Positions 33,497 through 44,838 of a DNA stretch of 64,000 nt are shown here, one piece after another (position 1 is the first letter of the stretch; the number at the start of each line of letters is the position of its first letter). Both the position numbers and the translations under genes were made by a program. The notes below the pieces were generated by a model. That model did no database searches and had not been told where the DNA came from. It was given only the letters and a program-made list of their open reading frames with translations. Source of the DNA: Dipteris shenzhenensis (taxonomy: Eukaryota > Polypodiophyta > Polypodiopsida > Gleicheniales); NCBI GenBank assembly GCA_047967505.1, contig CM106538.1. One strand, given 5' to 3'.

Positions 33497-34490
33497 AGCC
33501 GTACAAAACCGTGTGTATATGTTGGATTCCCTCCTTTCTCCTATACTTAGCGATAGTAGAAAGATGATAGCTGATGTTTGTAAATGGTTACAGCCTTTAT
33601 ATTTACATGGCGTGCGAGTCCTATTTATCGCATATCACGAGATGTAAGTATCATGGCAACCTTTATTTTCATCTTATACTGGCAACATTGTGTTAAATAA
33701 TAATGGTTCTTAATTATTCATGTAGGGAACATTGGAGTCTGGTGGTTTGGCACCTTGAAGACAACTATTGTTGGCTTGTGAACTTGATTGTAGGCTTTCA
33801 TGGCTCAGTGCAAACGTAAGTATTCTATTAATCTGTTGTTACTTCTATATTATATACCTTATGTAATAGACACACTAAGTTTTTTTAATATGTCATGATG
33901 AGTAGGTTGATTGAGAAGTTGGTATCTGCTATCAGAGAAACAGGACAGTACAAAGACTCGCTAGCCTTCCAAAAGCATTTAGTAGTAGAGCAGGAAGATG
34001 AACATAGTTGTGGGTGGAGAGTTGCCTATAACTGCATGTTGATTTTCAAAGAAATTTTTTCACTTAAGCCACAGGTCTCATCGGAAGAATCTTTGGAGCT
34101 CAAATATTCAGAGGAGGATATACAATTGTTTAGGGCTAAAATCATTCGAGACCTAATTGCTGCGATTAGAATACAACATGCAACTGAAGCAATATCAGAG
34201 CTTGCATTCAAGGAAGAGGAGACTGAGTCTACTGTGAAAGCACTGCACACTACAGAAGAAGGAGAGACTCAGTGTACACCTACAACACCACAGCCTCCAC
34301 TGGAAGCATCAGAAGAGTTGCCATAGCCTCCGCTTGCATTTAAGGAAGAGGATACTGAGTCAACTCTGAAAGCACTACATACTATAGAAGAAGTAGAGAC
34401 CAGGAGTGTACATCTAGAGCACCACAGCCTCCATTGGAAGCATCAGAAGAGTTGCCACAGTCTCCACTAGAAGCATCAGAAGAGTTGTAA
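33497..34490 (+). pseudogene. Ulp1/C48-protease-like unit 3, best preserved
   Basis: Blocks are 33,497-33,643 (MLDSLLSPILSD, ADVCKWLQPLYLHGVRVLF; donor GTAAGT), 33,726-33,815 (EHWSLVVWHLEDNYCWLVNL; donor GTAAGT) and 33,906-34,490 (EHSCGWRVAYNCMLIFKEI, Cys codon 34,009). Acceptors are TGTAG and AGTAG. The expected Asp position is Asn (WLVNL), as in the other two units. The C-terminus is an acidic repeat (PPLEASEELP, FKEEETEST) present two to three times. An amber stop at 34,324 falls where the parallel repeat has CAG, and TAA at 34,488 is the next stop. If translated, the product would be a truncated, probably inactive Ulp1-like protein. Confidence 0.65.
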
Positions 34491-35640
34491 TGCATGTATG
34501 ATGTTGTGTTTGTATATATGCATGAGGAGCATATTCTCATGATGTTGTTTATTCCATGAATATTATGGTTGACATTTATTTATTGCAATGTATGAATCAT
34601 GATGTAGTTTTTGTTGATTATACACCAATTTGTGACTTATTACTTAAGTGGCATTTAGTCATGATATTTATATATTTATTTCATGCACACAATTTTATGA
34701 TATGAATGTGTGATGATGTGATTATTTGGAAATATAACCTTGTGTGATGAGAATTTTGATATGAATATGTGATGATGTAATATTTGTAATATATTTCACT
34801 CCAAAGTATCAATTCCCAATGCTCGACCTACTTAAAGTACATCATTTCCAATGCTCTGCAAAATTTTATTCAGTTGGATAGTCTCCACTCACTTAAAGTA
34901 GAGCATTCTCAATGCTTCTCTCACTTTATTCCAACCCTTATCCTTATCATAGCGAACACATCGTGCCTTAGTGCACTTGTATTCTTCCATCCTAATCCTT
35001 CCACAAACACTCTCTTATTTCTTACATCCTAGTCCTTCTGATTAACTTGTATTTGTCTTTCACTTTACGTCTTACCTCACTTTCTATCCCTTCAAGAAAC
35101 TCTCTTATTTCTTACATCCTAGTCCTTCTGATTAACTTGTATTTGTCTCACTTTACGTCTTTCCTCACTTTCTATCGCTCTCTCTCACTTGTAATATATT
35201 TCACTCCAAAGTATCAATTCCCAATGCTTCACTCACTTAAAGTATAGCATTCCGAATGCTCTGCAAAATTTTATTCAGTTGGACAATCTCCACTCACTTA
35301 AAGTAGAGCATTCCCAATGCTTCTCTCACTTTATTCCAACCCTTATCCTTATCATAGCAAACACATCGTGCCTTAGTGCGCTTGTATTCTTCCATCCTAG
35401 TCCTTCCACAAACACTCTCTTATTTCTTACATCCTAGTCCTCAGTAACTTGTATTCTTCTATCCTAGTCCTTCCACAAACACTCTCTTCTTTCATCCATC
35501 CTAGTAACTTGTATTCTTCTATCCTAGTTCTTCCATAAACACTCTCTTCTTTCATCCATCCTAGTGCTTCTCATTAACTTGTATTCTTCCATCCTAGTCC
35601 TTCCACAAACACTCTCTTCTTTCTTCCATCCTAGTCCATC
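34491..35640. repeat. AT-rich spacer, then 395 bp direct duplication and ~65 bp CT-rich minisatellite
   Basis: 34,795-35,185 and 35,187-35,400 repeat the same sequence (GTAATATATTTCACTCCAAA at both starts). From about 34,975 a CT-rich unit (CTTGTATTCTTCCATCCTAG) recurs at least five times up to 35,640, ending just before the ATG at 35,667. It could be a repeat-expanded 5' leader or promoter. Confidence 0.8.
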
Positions 35641-35666
35641 TCCCTTTCTTTATCATCTCCCCACCC

Positions 35667-36118
35667 ATGGATGTCCTTGGCATTGTCGAAGACGTGGAGT
35701 TCGGAATTAACAGTCTCAAACAATGGATTGCTGACCAAGGAGTACAGAGAGAGGCCAGAATTCGACAAGGTTCTCTTTGACACAGATGGAGAGAGAGGAA
35801 TTTGATGCACAAAGGCATGCAGAGAGGGAGGAGACTCTCAAGATAGCAGAGAGTGAAAGACTTTTAAGACATATTATAAAGGCACGACAAGATCTCTTAG
35901 ACTTCTTAAGTAACCTTTGTTATCGTAGCTCTTGTCATGGGCGATTTGATGCGGATGCTGAGAGAACAATAAGAGCCTCACAGAGAAATTATAAAGAAAT
36001 AATTTGTGACTGCTTAAATTACTTCTTTGCATGTAATTATGTTGAGGATACAGATGTGGAGATAGTGAAAGATTGGGTTATTGAGAAGATAAGAGAGACC
36101 AATGATGAGATCTTCTAG
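35667..36118 (+). pseudogene. Unknown small gene with charged, helix-rich product (frameshifted)
   Basis: ATG 35,667 starts MDVLGIVEDVEFGINSLKQW and ends at TGA 35,778. A second frame then runs from about 35,781 to TAG 36,116 with EEFDAQRHAEREETLKIAES, HIIKARQDLLDFLSNL and DVEIVKDWVIEKIRETNDEI. The two together look like one helical, possibly coiled-coil protein of about 150 residues broken by a single frameshift. No family is recognised. The strongly CT-rich upstream sequence resembles a plant 5' leader. Confidence 0.4.
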
Positions 36119-36640
36119 ACTTTGGGTGATTAAGAAGATAAGAGAGACCAAGATGAGATCTTCTAGGAGCTAATGTAAGGTGTTTTTTGACACCATATGG
36201 CTTTGAGTTATATGATCTACTTCTTGTACAAATGTGATGTGCTCTCTTTTAAATGTACTCTAGTTTTGAGAGACCAATGATGAGATCTTCTAGACTTTTG
36301 GTTATTGAGAAGATAAGAGAGACCAAGATGAGATCTTCTAGGGCTATGAGCTAATGTAAGGTGTTTTTTGACACCATATGGCTGAGTTATATGATCTACT
36401 TCTTGTACAAATGTGATGTGCTATTTTTAAAATTTACTCTAGTTTTAATAACATGTCACGCCATTTTTTCTAATTTGATTTTTTAAAATCTTACTTTTTG
36501 TCTCTTTTAACAATGTGATGTCCTCTCTTTTTAATGTACTCTAGTTTTAATAACATCTCACGTCATTTTTTCTACTTTGATTTTTTAAAATCTTCCTTTT
36601 TGACTCAATGTTTTGTTTTATAAGAGCCTCTTTTTTTGAA
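36119..36640. repeat. Duplicated 3' tail of the unknown gene and AT-rich sequence
   Basis: GAGACCAATGATGAGATCTT (36,096) recurs near 36,271, and GATAAGAGAGACCAAGATGA recurs at about 36,138 and 36,314. GTAAGGTGTTTTTTGACACC occurs at 36,175 and 36,356. A second local duplication (AATGTACTCTAGTTTTAATA and related) follows to 36,600. No gene. Confidence 0.7.
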
Positions 36641-36788
36641 AATTTTTATCCGAAATTATCTCACAAAATGAATTTGGACAGTGTACCAGTCCAAAATTAA
36701 TGAAATAGGTGTTCTTCCCTCAAGATGATGATTCTGGCGAATCGAAGAAGAAGGATTGAGCATTACATTCCACTCACATTACATCACA
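36600..36788 (-). repeat. Possible copia-4 3' LTR start with polypurine tract
   Basis: On the minus strand, after the RNase H stop, ATTAAAGGGG (36,789-36,798) resembles a polypurine tract and is followed by TGTGATGTAATGTG at 36,788. A TATA-like TTATAAAAC lies further left near 36,620. The LTR's other border is not determined and no 5' LTR is seen. Confidence 0.4.
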
Positions 36789-36798
36789 CCCCTTTAAT

Positions 36799-37537
36799 GG
36801 GAATGTCCTTCCTCTACATCAAACCAAGAGCTAGTCGGTGTTTCTCAAATAGCTCTTTACTGAGTGGTTTGGTAAAGATGTCTGCAACATTCTCTTTGCT
36901 ATCACAATGCTGCAGTGTGATGTCACCAAGTAACACTCTTTCTCTGATGAAGTGCTCTCTGACATCAATGTGCTTTTTCCTAGAGTGATATACTGGATTC
37001 TTGGCCAATGCTTGAGCCGATTGATTATCACAGTATATTGTTGTTGGCTTTGACTCATCAAAGTAATCTATTTCTAACAATAGTCTTCTGAGCCATATAG
37101 CCTCACATGCACCTGTAGTTAGTGCTCTATATTTTGCTTCAGTTGAAGACAAAGAAACAGTTGGTTGTTTGTTTGACAACCATGATATAGCACCTTGACC
37201 AAGGAAAAATGCATATCCCTGGGTCGATCTCCTAGTCTCATGATCTTCGGCATAGTCACAATCATAGTATTTATGCAACCATGGATGACTTTCTTTATAT
37301 TCTATCCCAAACTGTCTTGTACCTCTTATGTATCTCAAGACTCTTTTGGCTCCATTCCAATGAGACTGTTGCCATAAACTGTGCTAGTGAGCTTACTGCA
37401 TAACAAATATATGGCCGTGTGATTGTCAGATATATAAGAGATCCGATGAGTTGCCTGTAGTATCTGTCATTGACTGTAGGCTTTTTTGAATCTTTAGTAA
37501 GTTTCAAACTTTGCTCCATGGGAGTGGCTGCAATCTT
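36799..37537 (-). pseudogene. Copia-4 RT end and RNase H (3' part of split element)
   Basis: The minus strand gives GSLIYLTITRPYICYAVSSL and then, after a short frame break near 37,340, a complete-looking Ty1/copia RNase H: the DCDYAEDHETRRSTQGYAF block, SNKQPTVSLSSTEAKYRAL, IYCDNQSAQALAKNPVYH, the HIDVREHFIRERV block and ENVADIFTKPLSKE, ending at a stop near 36,815. It continues the RT at 44,839-45,322. The intervening 7.3 kb is a LINE with a 16 bp target duplication. Confidence 0.88.
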
Positions 37538-37672
37538 TTTTTTTTTTTTTTGCCAAAAAAATAGTGCTAATTATATTACTTCGAGAACAAGATACAAGAG
37601 GTCAGCTTATAGCTGACGGCTGTGTTCACAAATCGGACGCAGCCCTAAAAGGTAGCAAAATAAACCATCCTC

Positions 37673-40600
37673 TCATGGAGGGATAAGACGAGTATGAGTG
37701 AACAGCCATCGGGGTGGTGAGTAATGCCACCGAAGGCCCTGCGTAGTCTGCGCGAAGAAGAGGCCCTGTGTGTCCCAAGCCCGGAGGAAGCGTCTCCGCT
37801 TCTCCTGACCGGCCCGGGAGTCTCCCTGAATCTGGTCCCACTGGCCTCTGAGAGTATGAATAATCTCACTCCAAATCTCCGCCATGATCTGGGCAGTAGA
37901 TAAGGAGGTGCCACCTAGGATCTGCGCGCAGCGTGAGGTCCAGATGTGCCACCCTGTGATGCTGCTAATAATCTCCCAGAATGGCTGCCTCTCCTGGACT
38001 CCTGTATCAGCCTCTGCTAGGTGCTGTGGGATGCCCTCGAGCGGTCCCCACATCCCCTGTGTAATAAGGAAAGTGGGGTCCTGCTGGCATGCCTCGAATA
38101 AGTGATGAAGACCAGGTGCGGTGCTGCACCAACAGAACGCGCCCCAAGTGATCAATCCTAGCTCTGGTGCTGCGCGAGTAAGAATCCCAAAAGTCCACCT
38201 CCACACTTCCTGGGCGCGCGTGCAGCTCCACAGGCAGTGTTTTGGTGTCTCCTCATCCGCATGGCAAATCTGGCAGCAACCGTCCTGGCCTATCTGCCTC
38301 AACCAGCTCCCCACTGGAAGACCTTTGTGGGCAAGAAGCCACAGGAAGTATGAGATCTTCCGCGGCCGCCAGCTCTCCCACAAGGCCTTCTAGAATGCCT
38401 GCAAAAAGAACCTAGAAATACCCTGTGCGTACCAGCTGGGTCGCTGGGTGGGGGGGCGGCTCTGCATCCTCCTGAGAACTCGCCTGGAGTCGTACTGTAG
38501 GCGAAGAAGGAGGTCGGCCCCTGTCCTGTCACAATCTCTGGCCACCACCACTCTCCTGGGTCCCACTCAAGCTCTGACAAGGCCCGCCCCTCCCAGAGCC
38601 AAAGGCGCCAAAGCTGCACCTGGTCCTGCTCGATGCTAGGGTCGGTACGCCAGACCTTCCCCAAGAGGCCTACGACCCGAACCCTCTGCCACGGGAGTAG
38701 CGGGTCGATGAGCGCACCCTCTCTCCTGAGTCGGCCATCCCCAGAGACCGCGAAGAAGGAGATAGAAGAGTCATCCAAACGTCCTGCGATCACCAGTGGA
38801 ATGCCGCGGGGGGTGAACTGTCCCAGCCAGCGGGTGTCACTAGGCATGAGAATCTGATGCTCAGGTGGAACCAACCAAGCAGCTGGGATCGCACCGTCGA
38901 TCTCCGTACGTCTCGCCTGGGCTCCACGTGCACCTCCAACTGCGTCTGCAAGATCAGTCATCTCCAGATGTCTGTACGTATCCCTCCAAACACAAAGGGA
39001 TCGGGCTGGCCCCCTCATCCAGCCGTCCCACCTGATATGTGATCTCTCCCCCAACTGAAGACCCTCGGCATCTCTGACCTGACCGTTCCAGATAAGCGGC
39101 TGTCGATCGATCTCCTCCTGACAGCTGGGAGGGGACTGAAAGAGACTGAGACGGAGCCGCCTCCAAACCATGAGGAGGCTACGAACGAGTGGGGAGCGGG
39201 GCTGAGTGAGCGGGGCGGAAGTGAAGATCCACCTGAGGGACGGTAGCCACTCTCCACCTCGGCGTGGGACACAAGAGCCGACTCCCTGCTGAAGTAACAT
39301 CTTCCACGTCTGTCCCCCTGGGGTCAAAAACCGCGAATGATAAGCTTGCCTAACAAGGCCTGACTCTGAAGCTCTGGATCAATGACCCCCAGACCACCCT
39401 CAGCCTGCGGAAGAATGACTGTCTGCCAAGCAACCCTGGCTCTGGTATCTCTATGCCCATCCTCCCCAGACCAAAGGAAGTTCCGAACCAACCTCCTGAG
39501 CTGTGCCACGCTGGATCTCGAGAAGCACCAGCAGGAAGCCACATACCAAGCCGTGGCTAGGAGGACCTGGTTAACTACCAAGGCACGACCTGCAAGGGAA
39601 AGCTTAGCAGTGCTCCAGAAAGCCAGCTTCCGTCGGATGGAATCTAGCACCGGGAGAAACTGCTGAGCTGGCGTGATGTCTAGGCCAACCTGGAAGCCAA
39701 GGTATCTAGCTGTCTGTCCACGTGGAATCCATCTGAAACCCAGAAATCGCCCCCACTGAGAACACGCCCCCGGGTCTGTGAGAAAACCAACTGATTTGTT
39801 CCAGTTGATTTTCGCACCAGCGGCCGAGCAGAAAACCTCCAGGGCCATCCGCACCCTCTCTAGCATCCTCTCATCGTCCTGGACATAAAGGCTGTATCAT
39901 CTGCGTACTCCGAGTCTAGAAGCTCCGTGTCCTCCTGGAGTGGAAGGCGAACACCCCTGAGCCCTGTGGACCTCGCCCGAAGGTAGTAAGTCATGGCCTC
40001 GGCGAAGAAGAGAAACAGGTAAGGAGCCAGGGGACAGCCCTGACGTACTGATCTCTCCAAGCTAAAGCGCTCACCCATCCTACCTCCAATGATGACTTTG
40101 CTAGACGCTGTCCTGTACAAAGCTGAGATACCCTGAATCCAACCTGCCGGGAAACCTAGCCGCTCCAGAGTCCCCTCCAAAAAGGACCAGTCCACGCGAT
40201 CGTAGGCCTTCTCGAAGTCGAGAAGTAAAATGGCAAGGTGTGATCCGCTGTACTGAGCCCACTCCGCCGCCTCTGAAAAGGTGAAGACATTATCCAGGAT
40301 ACTGCGATCCTGGACAAAGCCTGTCTGAGTGTCATGGACGAGGTCTGGAAGTAGAGGCCGAACTCTGGCACTGATCATCTTGGCGAGGATTTTGTAGGTA
40401 GTGGTAAGGAGAGTGATCGGACGCCACTGGCGGATCTCCTGTCTATCTCCTCCCTTTGGGATGAGGCAAATCAGTCCTGAGGAAAGGCTCTCTGGCATCT
40501 GACCGCTGCTGAAAATCCCCTGCAGAGCTGCAAGGAGGGGCTGATGGATCTGGTCCCAGAAGGAGGTGAAAAATGCTCGGGATAGCCCATCCTCACCTGG

Positions 40601-42061
40601 GCATTTCTGTCCGTCGATAGCCATCAAGGCCTCCAACATCTCATCTGAGGTGAACGGTGGCAACAACGTCGCCTGCATGCTAGGCTGGACCAGGGATGGA
40701 ATGTGCCTCCACACCTCCTCACGGGCACGACTAGCACGAGGGGCAAGCGGCTCCTGCTAGAAGAGGGTCCTGTAGAAGTCAGTGGCCAACCCCAGGACCT
40801 CCCCCGGATCCGTAACGATGTGACCATCCGCTGTCCTGAGACTCTGAAGCTGATCACCTGCAGCTCTCTGGCCGTGCGTCCTGAAGAACTCCCTGCACAT
40901 CCGGTCACCCTTCCGGGCCCAGAAGGAGAGAGAGGCGTGATAGGAGAACTCGGAGCGACGCTGGAGGGTCTCCTCCAGGAGGGCTCTGGCTCGAAGGGCC
41001 TAGATCCGAAGCTCCTCCGAGCCCGGGGAAGCCTGTTGAAGTCGCTGAATGGAGGCGAGGTCCCTCCGAAGAGCTCTCTCTCTGCCCCACCAATCCTGTC
41101 GAACCTGTAGGGCTGCGAGCTGGCAGATCTGGCTGGACTCCTGCAGAGCCTGCGCGACCGAGTCTACCAGATCCACGCCCTCCCCCCAGTCTCTGTCCCA
41201 AAGACTGCAAATGCTGCTGCGCACGTCCACCCTCGAGAAGATGGAGTCGGGAATCCTGCATGATCGGGGGGGGAGAGTCTGGGCTGCCGAATCTAATGAT
41301 AGGAGCACAGGCGCATGGTCGGAGAGTGTCGTCCCTGGAACTATACCCGCCTGGCCGCCTCTGCTGATGGCCCAATCACTGACATAAAATCTATCAAGCC
41401 TCTCTAGGAGTCTGCCTCCTTCCCTGCGGAAGTCCCAAGAGAAGTCCAGGCTCCCGTGCCAACGCCGGAAGGACGGGTCTCTCCAACTGTCCCTCCCTCC
41501 TGTCGCGAAGATGAAAGAGTCCCAAGCTGACTGCTCTGCCTGAGCCATACCTATGAACTCCGGATCTCTGCCCTGCTGGTTCTCCAAGGTCTCCAGGTTG
41601 TTGAAGTCTCCTCCAACAATCCAGGAATCCATGTCTGGAAGAATCCCTGTAAGTGTCCTCCAGAAGGTGGCTCTGCATCGGAGGTCTGTGGGAGCATAAA
41701 TGTTGAGGATTCCTATTTTGGATCCCTCCAAATTCAGGCCTACCCAAAGGGCTCGGCCTGGGATCAACGTGCCGTGACCGAAAACTTCCTGGGCTAACTG
41801 CTCGCACACGGAGGTACAGACACCCCCACTCCTCCCCTGTGCGCCGATCGAAGGCTCCCAATAAGTGTAGGAGCGTCCAGGGAGAACCTTCCCGCAGCTA
41901 CGGGAATGAGCCGCAGAAAGCTTGTGCTCCTGGAGCAAAAGTACATCCAATCGACCAATCACTGCAGGCTGAAGTTCCTGTCGCAAAATGAGCTTCCTGG
42001 GACCACGGGTGCCCGAAGAGTGAAACCCGTTCACATTCCAGGATACGAGGTGTAGGCTCAT
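37673..42061 (-). pseudogene. LINE ORF2: AP endonuclease, reverse transcriptase, zf-RVT
   Basis: The start MSLHLVSWNVNG lies at 42,061. The endonuclease shows VSWNVNG, DVLLLQEHK, NIYAPTDLR, IVGGDFNN and the TTLSDHAPVLL box, the AP-endonuclease metal- and substrate-binding set. RT shows CLIPKGGDRQEIRQWRPITL, QTGFVQDRSILDNV, LLLDFEKAYDRVDW, RQGCPLAPYLF and the catalytic SEYADDTAF. The C-terminus holds a zf-RVT region with CCQICHADEETPKHCLWSC. Breaks are TAG at 41,000 and 40,757, a frameshift near 39,890 just after YADD, and one near 39,325. The protein would nick target DNA and prime reverse transcription there. Confidence 0.93.
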
Positions 42062-42324
42062 GGAGAGGGATGGGGGGCTGCGAACAGCTGTCTACTCGCG
42101 GTCGAAGTCAAAGAAGAATCAGACATATCGGAATGGAGGTGCTGCCGCTTATGAGAAGGTTTGGAGGGGGAGATGGGGTCGTCCTGCCCGTTCTTCAACA
42201 CCTTCAGCAATGGCGAGAGGCCTCTGGTGCCATGAGCAAATGCTTTCTCGAGCCAGCTCGAGATCTATGAAGTGGTCATCCCGTAGAAGGTTCGGAGTTT
42301 CTGTTGGGACCAAGCTCATACATC

Positions 42325-44063
42325 CTAGGGAAGAGGCCATGACAGGGGGGGTCTGAGGATCACAATCAGTCGGAAACGTTTGGCAGCGCAACGCCACCGC
42401 AAGCGCACATCGCCCTCGGACCACTGAGTCTCGAGGAGCTGCCCACCGGACGGGCCTATCCAAGAGCAAATCTGGGCGTGTGTCTGCTCTCTGAGAGCCT
42501 CCCAAACCGAGTCGTCTGTCCAGGTCTCGGTGCCATCGCTGAGGAACGTGAAAGCGAAGCTAGGGCCATCCCTGGGAGCCAAGGCAGCAATCTTCCCATC
42601 CGCCCCTTTGCGGAGCAGGAAGATACTAATGTCGAGACAAGCCGGGAAGGTCCCAAGGTCGGCCACATCCAGGTAGTCCCAGGGGCCAGATCTGTAAAAG
42701 TCTCGAGGAAGCTCTCTCTCCTGGAGCTGAGACCCAGCTGAGTCTGCCACTGAGGGGCTAGCGGGAAGGGAAGCCTGCTCCACTGGTGGTATAGACTCCG
42801 GGTGTCCTGCCATCGGGGGGGGAGGGGGAGGAGGCTGCGGGATAGGCGACTCGGGCTCCACGGAGGCGACTGGCGGAGAAGGTGGAGGAGGTGGAGCGGG
42901 GGCTGCACTCGGCTGGAAAGCCGACGGTGCAGCTAACTCTGTAGGAGAGGCGAGGGGGACAGGGGGGGGAGGGAGATGGGGATGCATCTGGAACTGGGGC
43001 TGAGGGGGAGGAGGAGGAGACTGAGGAAGAGGAGGCGGGGGCTGAAACTGCGGGTCGGGCGAAGGGGGGGGAAACTGGGGAGAAGGCGGGGGGGTGGGAG
43101 AGAGGAGGATCTGAGGCTGTGGAGGGCGGGCTGCCGTCGAAGAAGAAGCTCTCCCAGGTCCCTGGGGCATCTGCCTGTCAGGTCTCTGGAGTGCTGCTGC
43201 AGGAAGGGTAACCTCTGCCTCCTTGCCTTTATCCGAAATCTTCTTGTTCTTTCCTCTTTTCCTTTGAACCTCGGTCCAACCGCCCACTACCTCTGGACCA
43301 GGCTCCGACTGCCTCGGCTCCTCCTGACGTGGCTGTCTGGGGGGGGGGGTGGCGGGGAGGGTCGAGACGAGCTGGCGAAGCGTGGACAAGCAGCCGCCAA
43401 GTGCCCAAAGCCGTGGCACCGCAGGCACTGACCTAGCTGTCCAGTGACTATCATGCTCTGGGTGATGCTGCCGGCACCTGTCACAATCTCGATCACTGCA
43501 GGGAGAGTCGCAGGATCCGCCACAGCCACACGGACTCGGGGAGCTCCTGCCGTGGTCACCGCGTCGGCAAAGGTGTCGTGCATAACCCAGCCAAAATGGG
43601 AGCCCAAGTCCCTGACAATCGGCCACAGCTCAGTAGCAAGCCCTGGAAAAACTAGTGTCACTGGGTGGCAAGGTATACGGAACCGAACATCGAAATCCGC
43701 TGCGCTGAAACCACGGTACCACGGGACTATCATGATGATCTTCCCATCCACCGATGTGGGGGAACCGGCAATCAGATTGCTCGCAGCTTTCTCACTGGAG
43801 AGTTTGAGCCAGAAGATGCCCCTTCCCATAAGGGCCACCTCCTCAATATGGCCATCCTCTAGCAGGAGAGTGGACTGGAGCCTGTCCCTGATGGTAGACC
43901 TGGAGGGGGAGTGTCCAATGACTCTACCATAAACAGAGGTACGAGCAAAGTCAATGGCTACCTCCTGAACACGAGATGATTGTTGCTCTGTCAGGATAAC
44001 GCGGTAGGCATCTGGAGAGGGAGGGTCCGATTGGGCCTCCGGATCCGGGCAGGGGGCCGCCAT
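42325..44063 (-). pseudogene. LINE ORF1: DUF4283, CCHC knuckle, proline-rich linker and C-terminal domain
   Basis: The likely start is the ATG at 44,063 (MAAPCPDPEAQ), after which composition becomes protein-like. First comes a DUF4283-type domain with GRGIFWLKLSSEKAASNLI and MIVPWYRGFSAADFDVRFRI, then the knuckle CLRCHGFGHLAAAC. A frameshift at the G10 run (about 43,339-43,349) separates this from the continuation: GGWTEVQRKRGKNKK, a long Pro-rich spacer (about 43,130-42,780) and a globular C-terminal part with DFYRSGPWDYLDVADL and FTFLSDGTETWTDDSVWEAL. The protein should bind LINE RNA. The C-terminal domain is not one I can name. Total length would be about 580 residues. Confidence 0.85.
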
Positions 44064-44838
44064 ACCGCCAAGACTAACTGCAAGCTTCCGATGAGGAAAA
44101 AACAGGCTGCCACCCAAGAAGGGGATGAAGCGGGAGGTGGAGCCTGGGGGTGAGGCGGGCGAGGCGAAGTGAGGGGACGGGGGGGTCGAAACGGAGGGCG
44201 GGGTGAAGGCTGCGGGGTGCGGGGAGTATGGAAGGGCGCGGGAGGGCGGGGGGGGTGGGGTTGGAATGGCGGGGGTGGAGGGGTGAAGCGGGGGGCGGGG
44301 AGAGCGGAATGAGGCGGGGGCGGGTGAAGCGAGGGGGTGAAAGAGCAACGAGGGGGCGGGTTGGAGCGGGGTGGATGGCGAGGGAGCAGCGAGGGGCGGG
44401 TTGGAGCGGAGGCGAGGCGAGGGCGAGGGCGGGTTGGAGCGGAGGGGGCGGGTTGGAGCGGAGGCGAGGGGGTGGGTTGGAGCAGAGGCGAGGCGAGGGC
44501 GAGGCGGGTTGGAGCGGAGGGGGCGGGTTGGAGCGGCGGCGAGGGGCGGGTTGGAGCGGGGGCGAGGGGCGGGTTGGAGTGGAGGCGAGGGGGTGGGTTG
44601 GAGCGAGGGGGCGGGATGGAGCGAAGGCGAGGGGGCGGGTTGGAGCGAGGGGGCGGGTTGGAGCGGAGGTGAGGCGAGGGGCAACGAGGTGGCCGGCGGG
44701 GGGGGGGGGGGGAGGGGGGACGGGGGTCGAGGGCGGAGGGGGAGGGGTGGAGGTGGTCGCGGCGAGGGGGGAGCTAGGGGGAGGTAGGGCTAACGGCGAG
44801 AGGGGGAGGGGAAGCTCGCAGGAGCTCAAGATGGCTAT
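44064..44838 (-). repeat. LINE 5' region: GC-rich tandem repeats
   Basis: Between about 44,330 and 44,690 a unit of roughly 22-40 bp built on GGCGGGTTGGAGCGGAGGCG recurs more than ten times (plus strand). A pure G run lies at about 44,698-44,711. Open frames on both strands here read as simple Pro/Arg/Ala or Gly/Arg repeats and are artefacts. The placement at the 5' end suggests an internal promoter made of monomers, as in some mammalian L1s, but that is inference. Confidence 0.8.

Larger units (their letters stand above)
37538..44838 (-). mobile_element. Near-full-length plant L1-type LINE nested in copia-4
   Basis: Minus-strand non-LTR element of about 7.3 kb. The exact 16 bp target duplication GAGTGGCTGCAATCTT lies at 37,522-37,537 and 44,839-44,854. 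The 3' end is a poly-A tail (T run at 37,536-37,551 on the plus strand). Order is a tandem-repeat GC-rich 5' region, ORF1 (DUF4283 and CCHC), ORF2 (endonuclease, RT, zf-RVT). It is far more GC-rich than everything around it. Only a few frameshifts and two amber stops interrupt ORF2, so it is relatively young. Confidence 0.94.

Noticed and set aside
38121-43932. Plus-strand frames of 60-162 codons across the LINE
   Set aside because: Antisense shadows of ORF1 and ORF2 in GC-rich sequence. The minus-strand frames carry the recognisable motifs.
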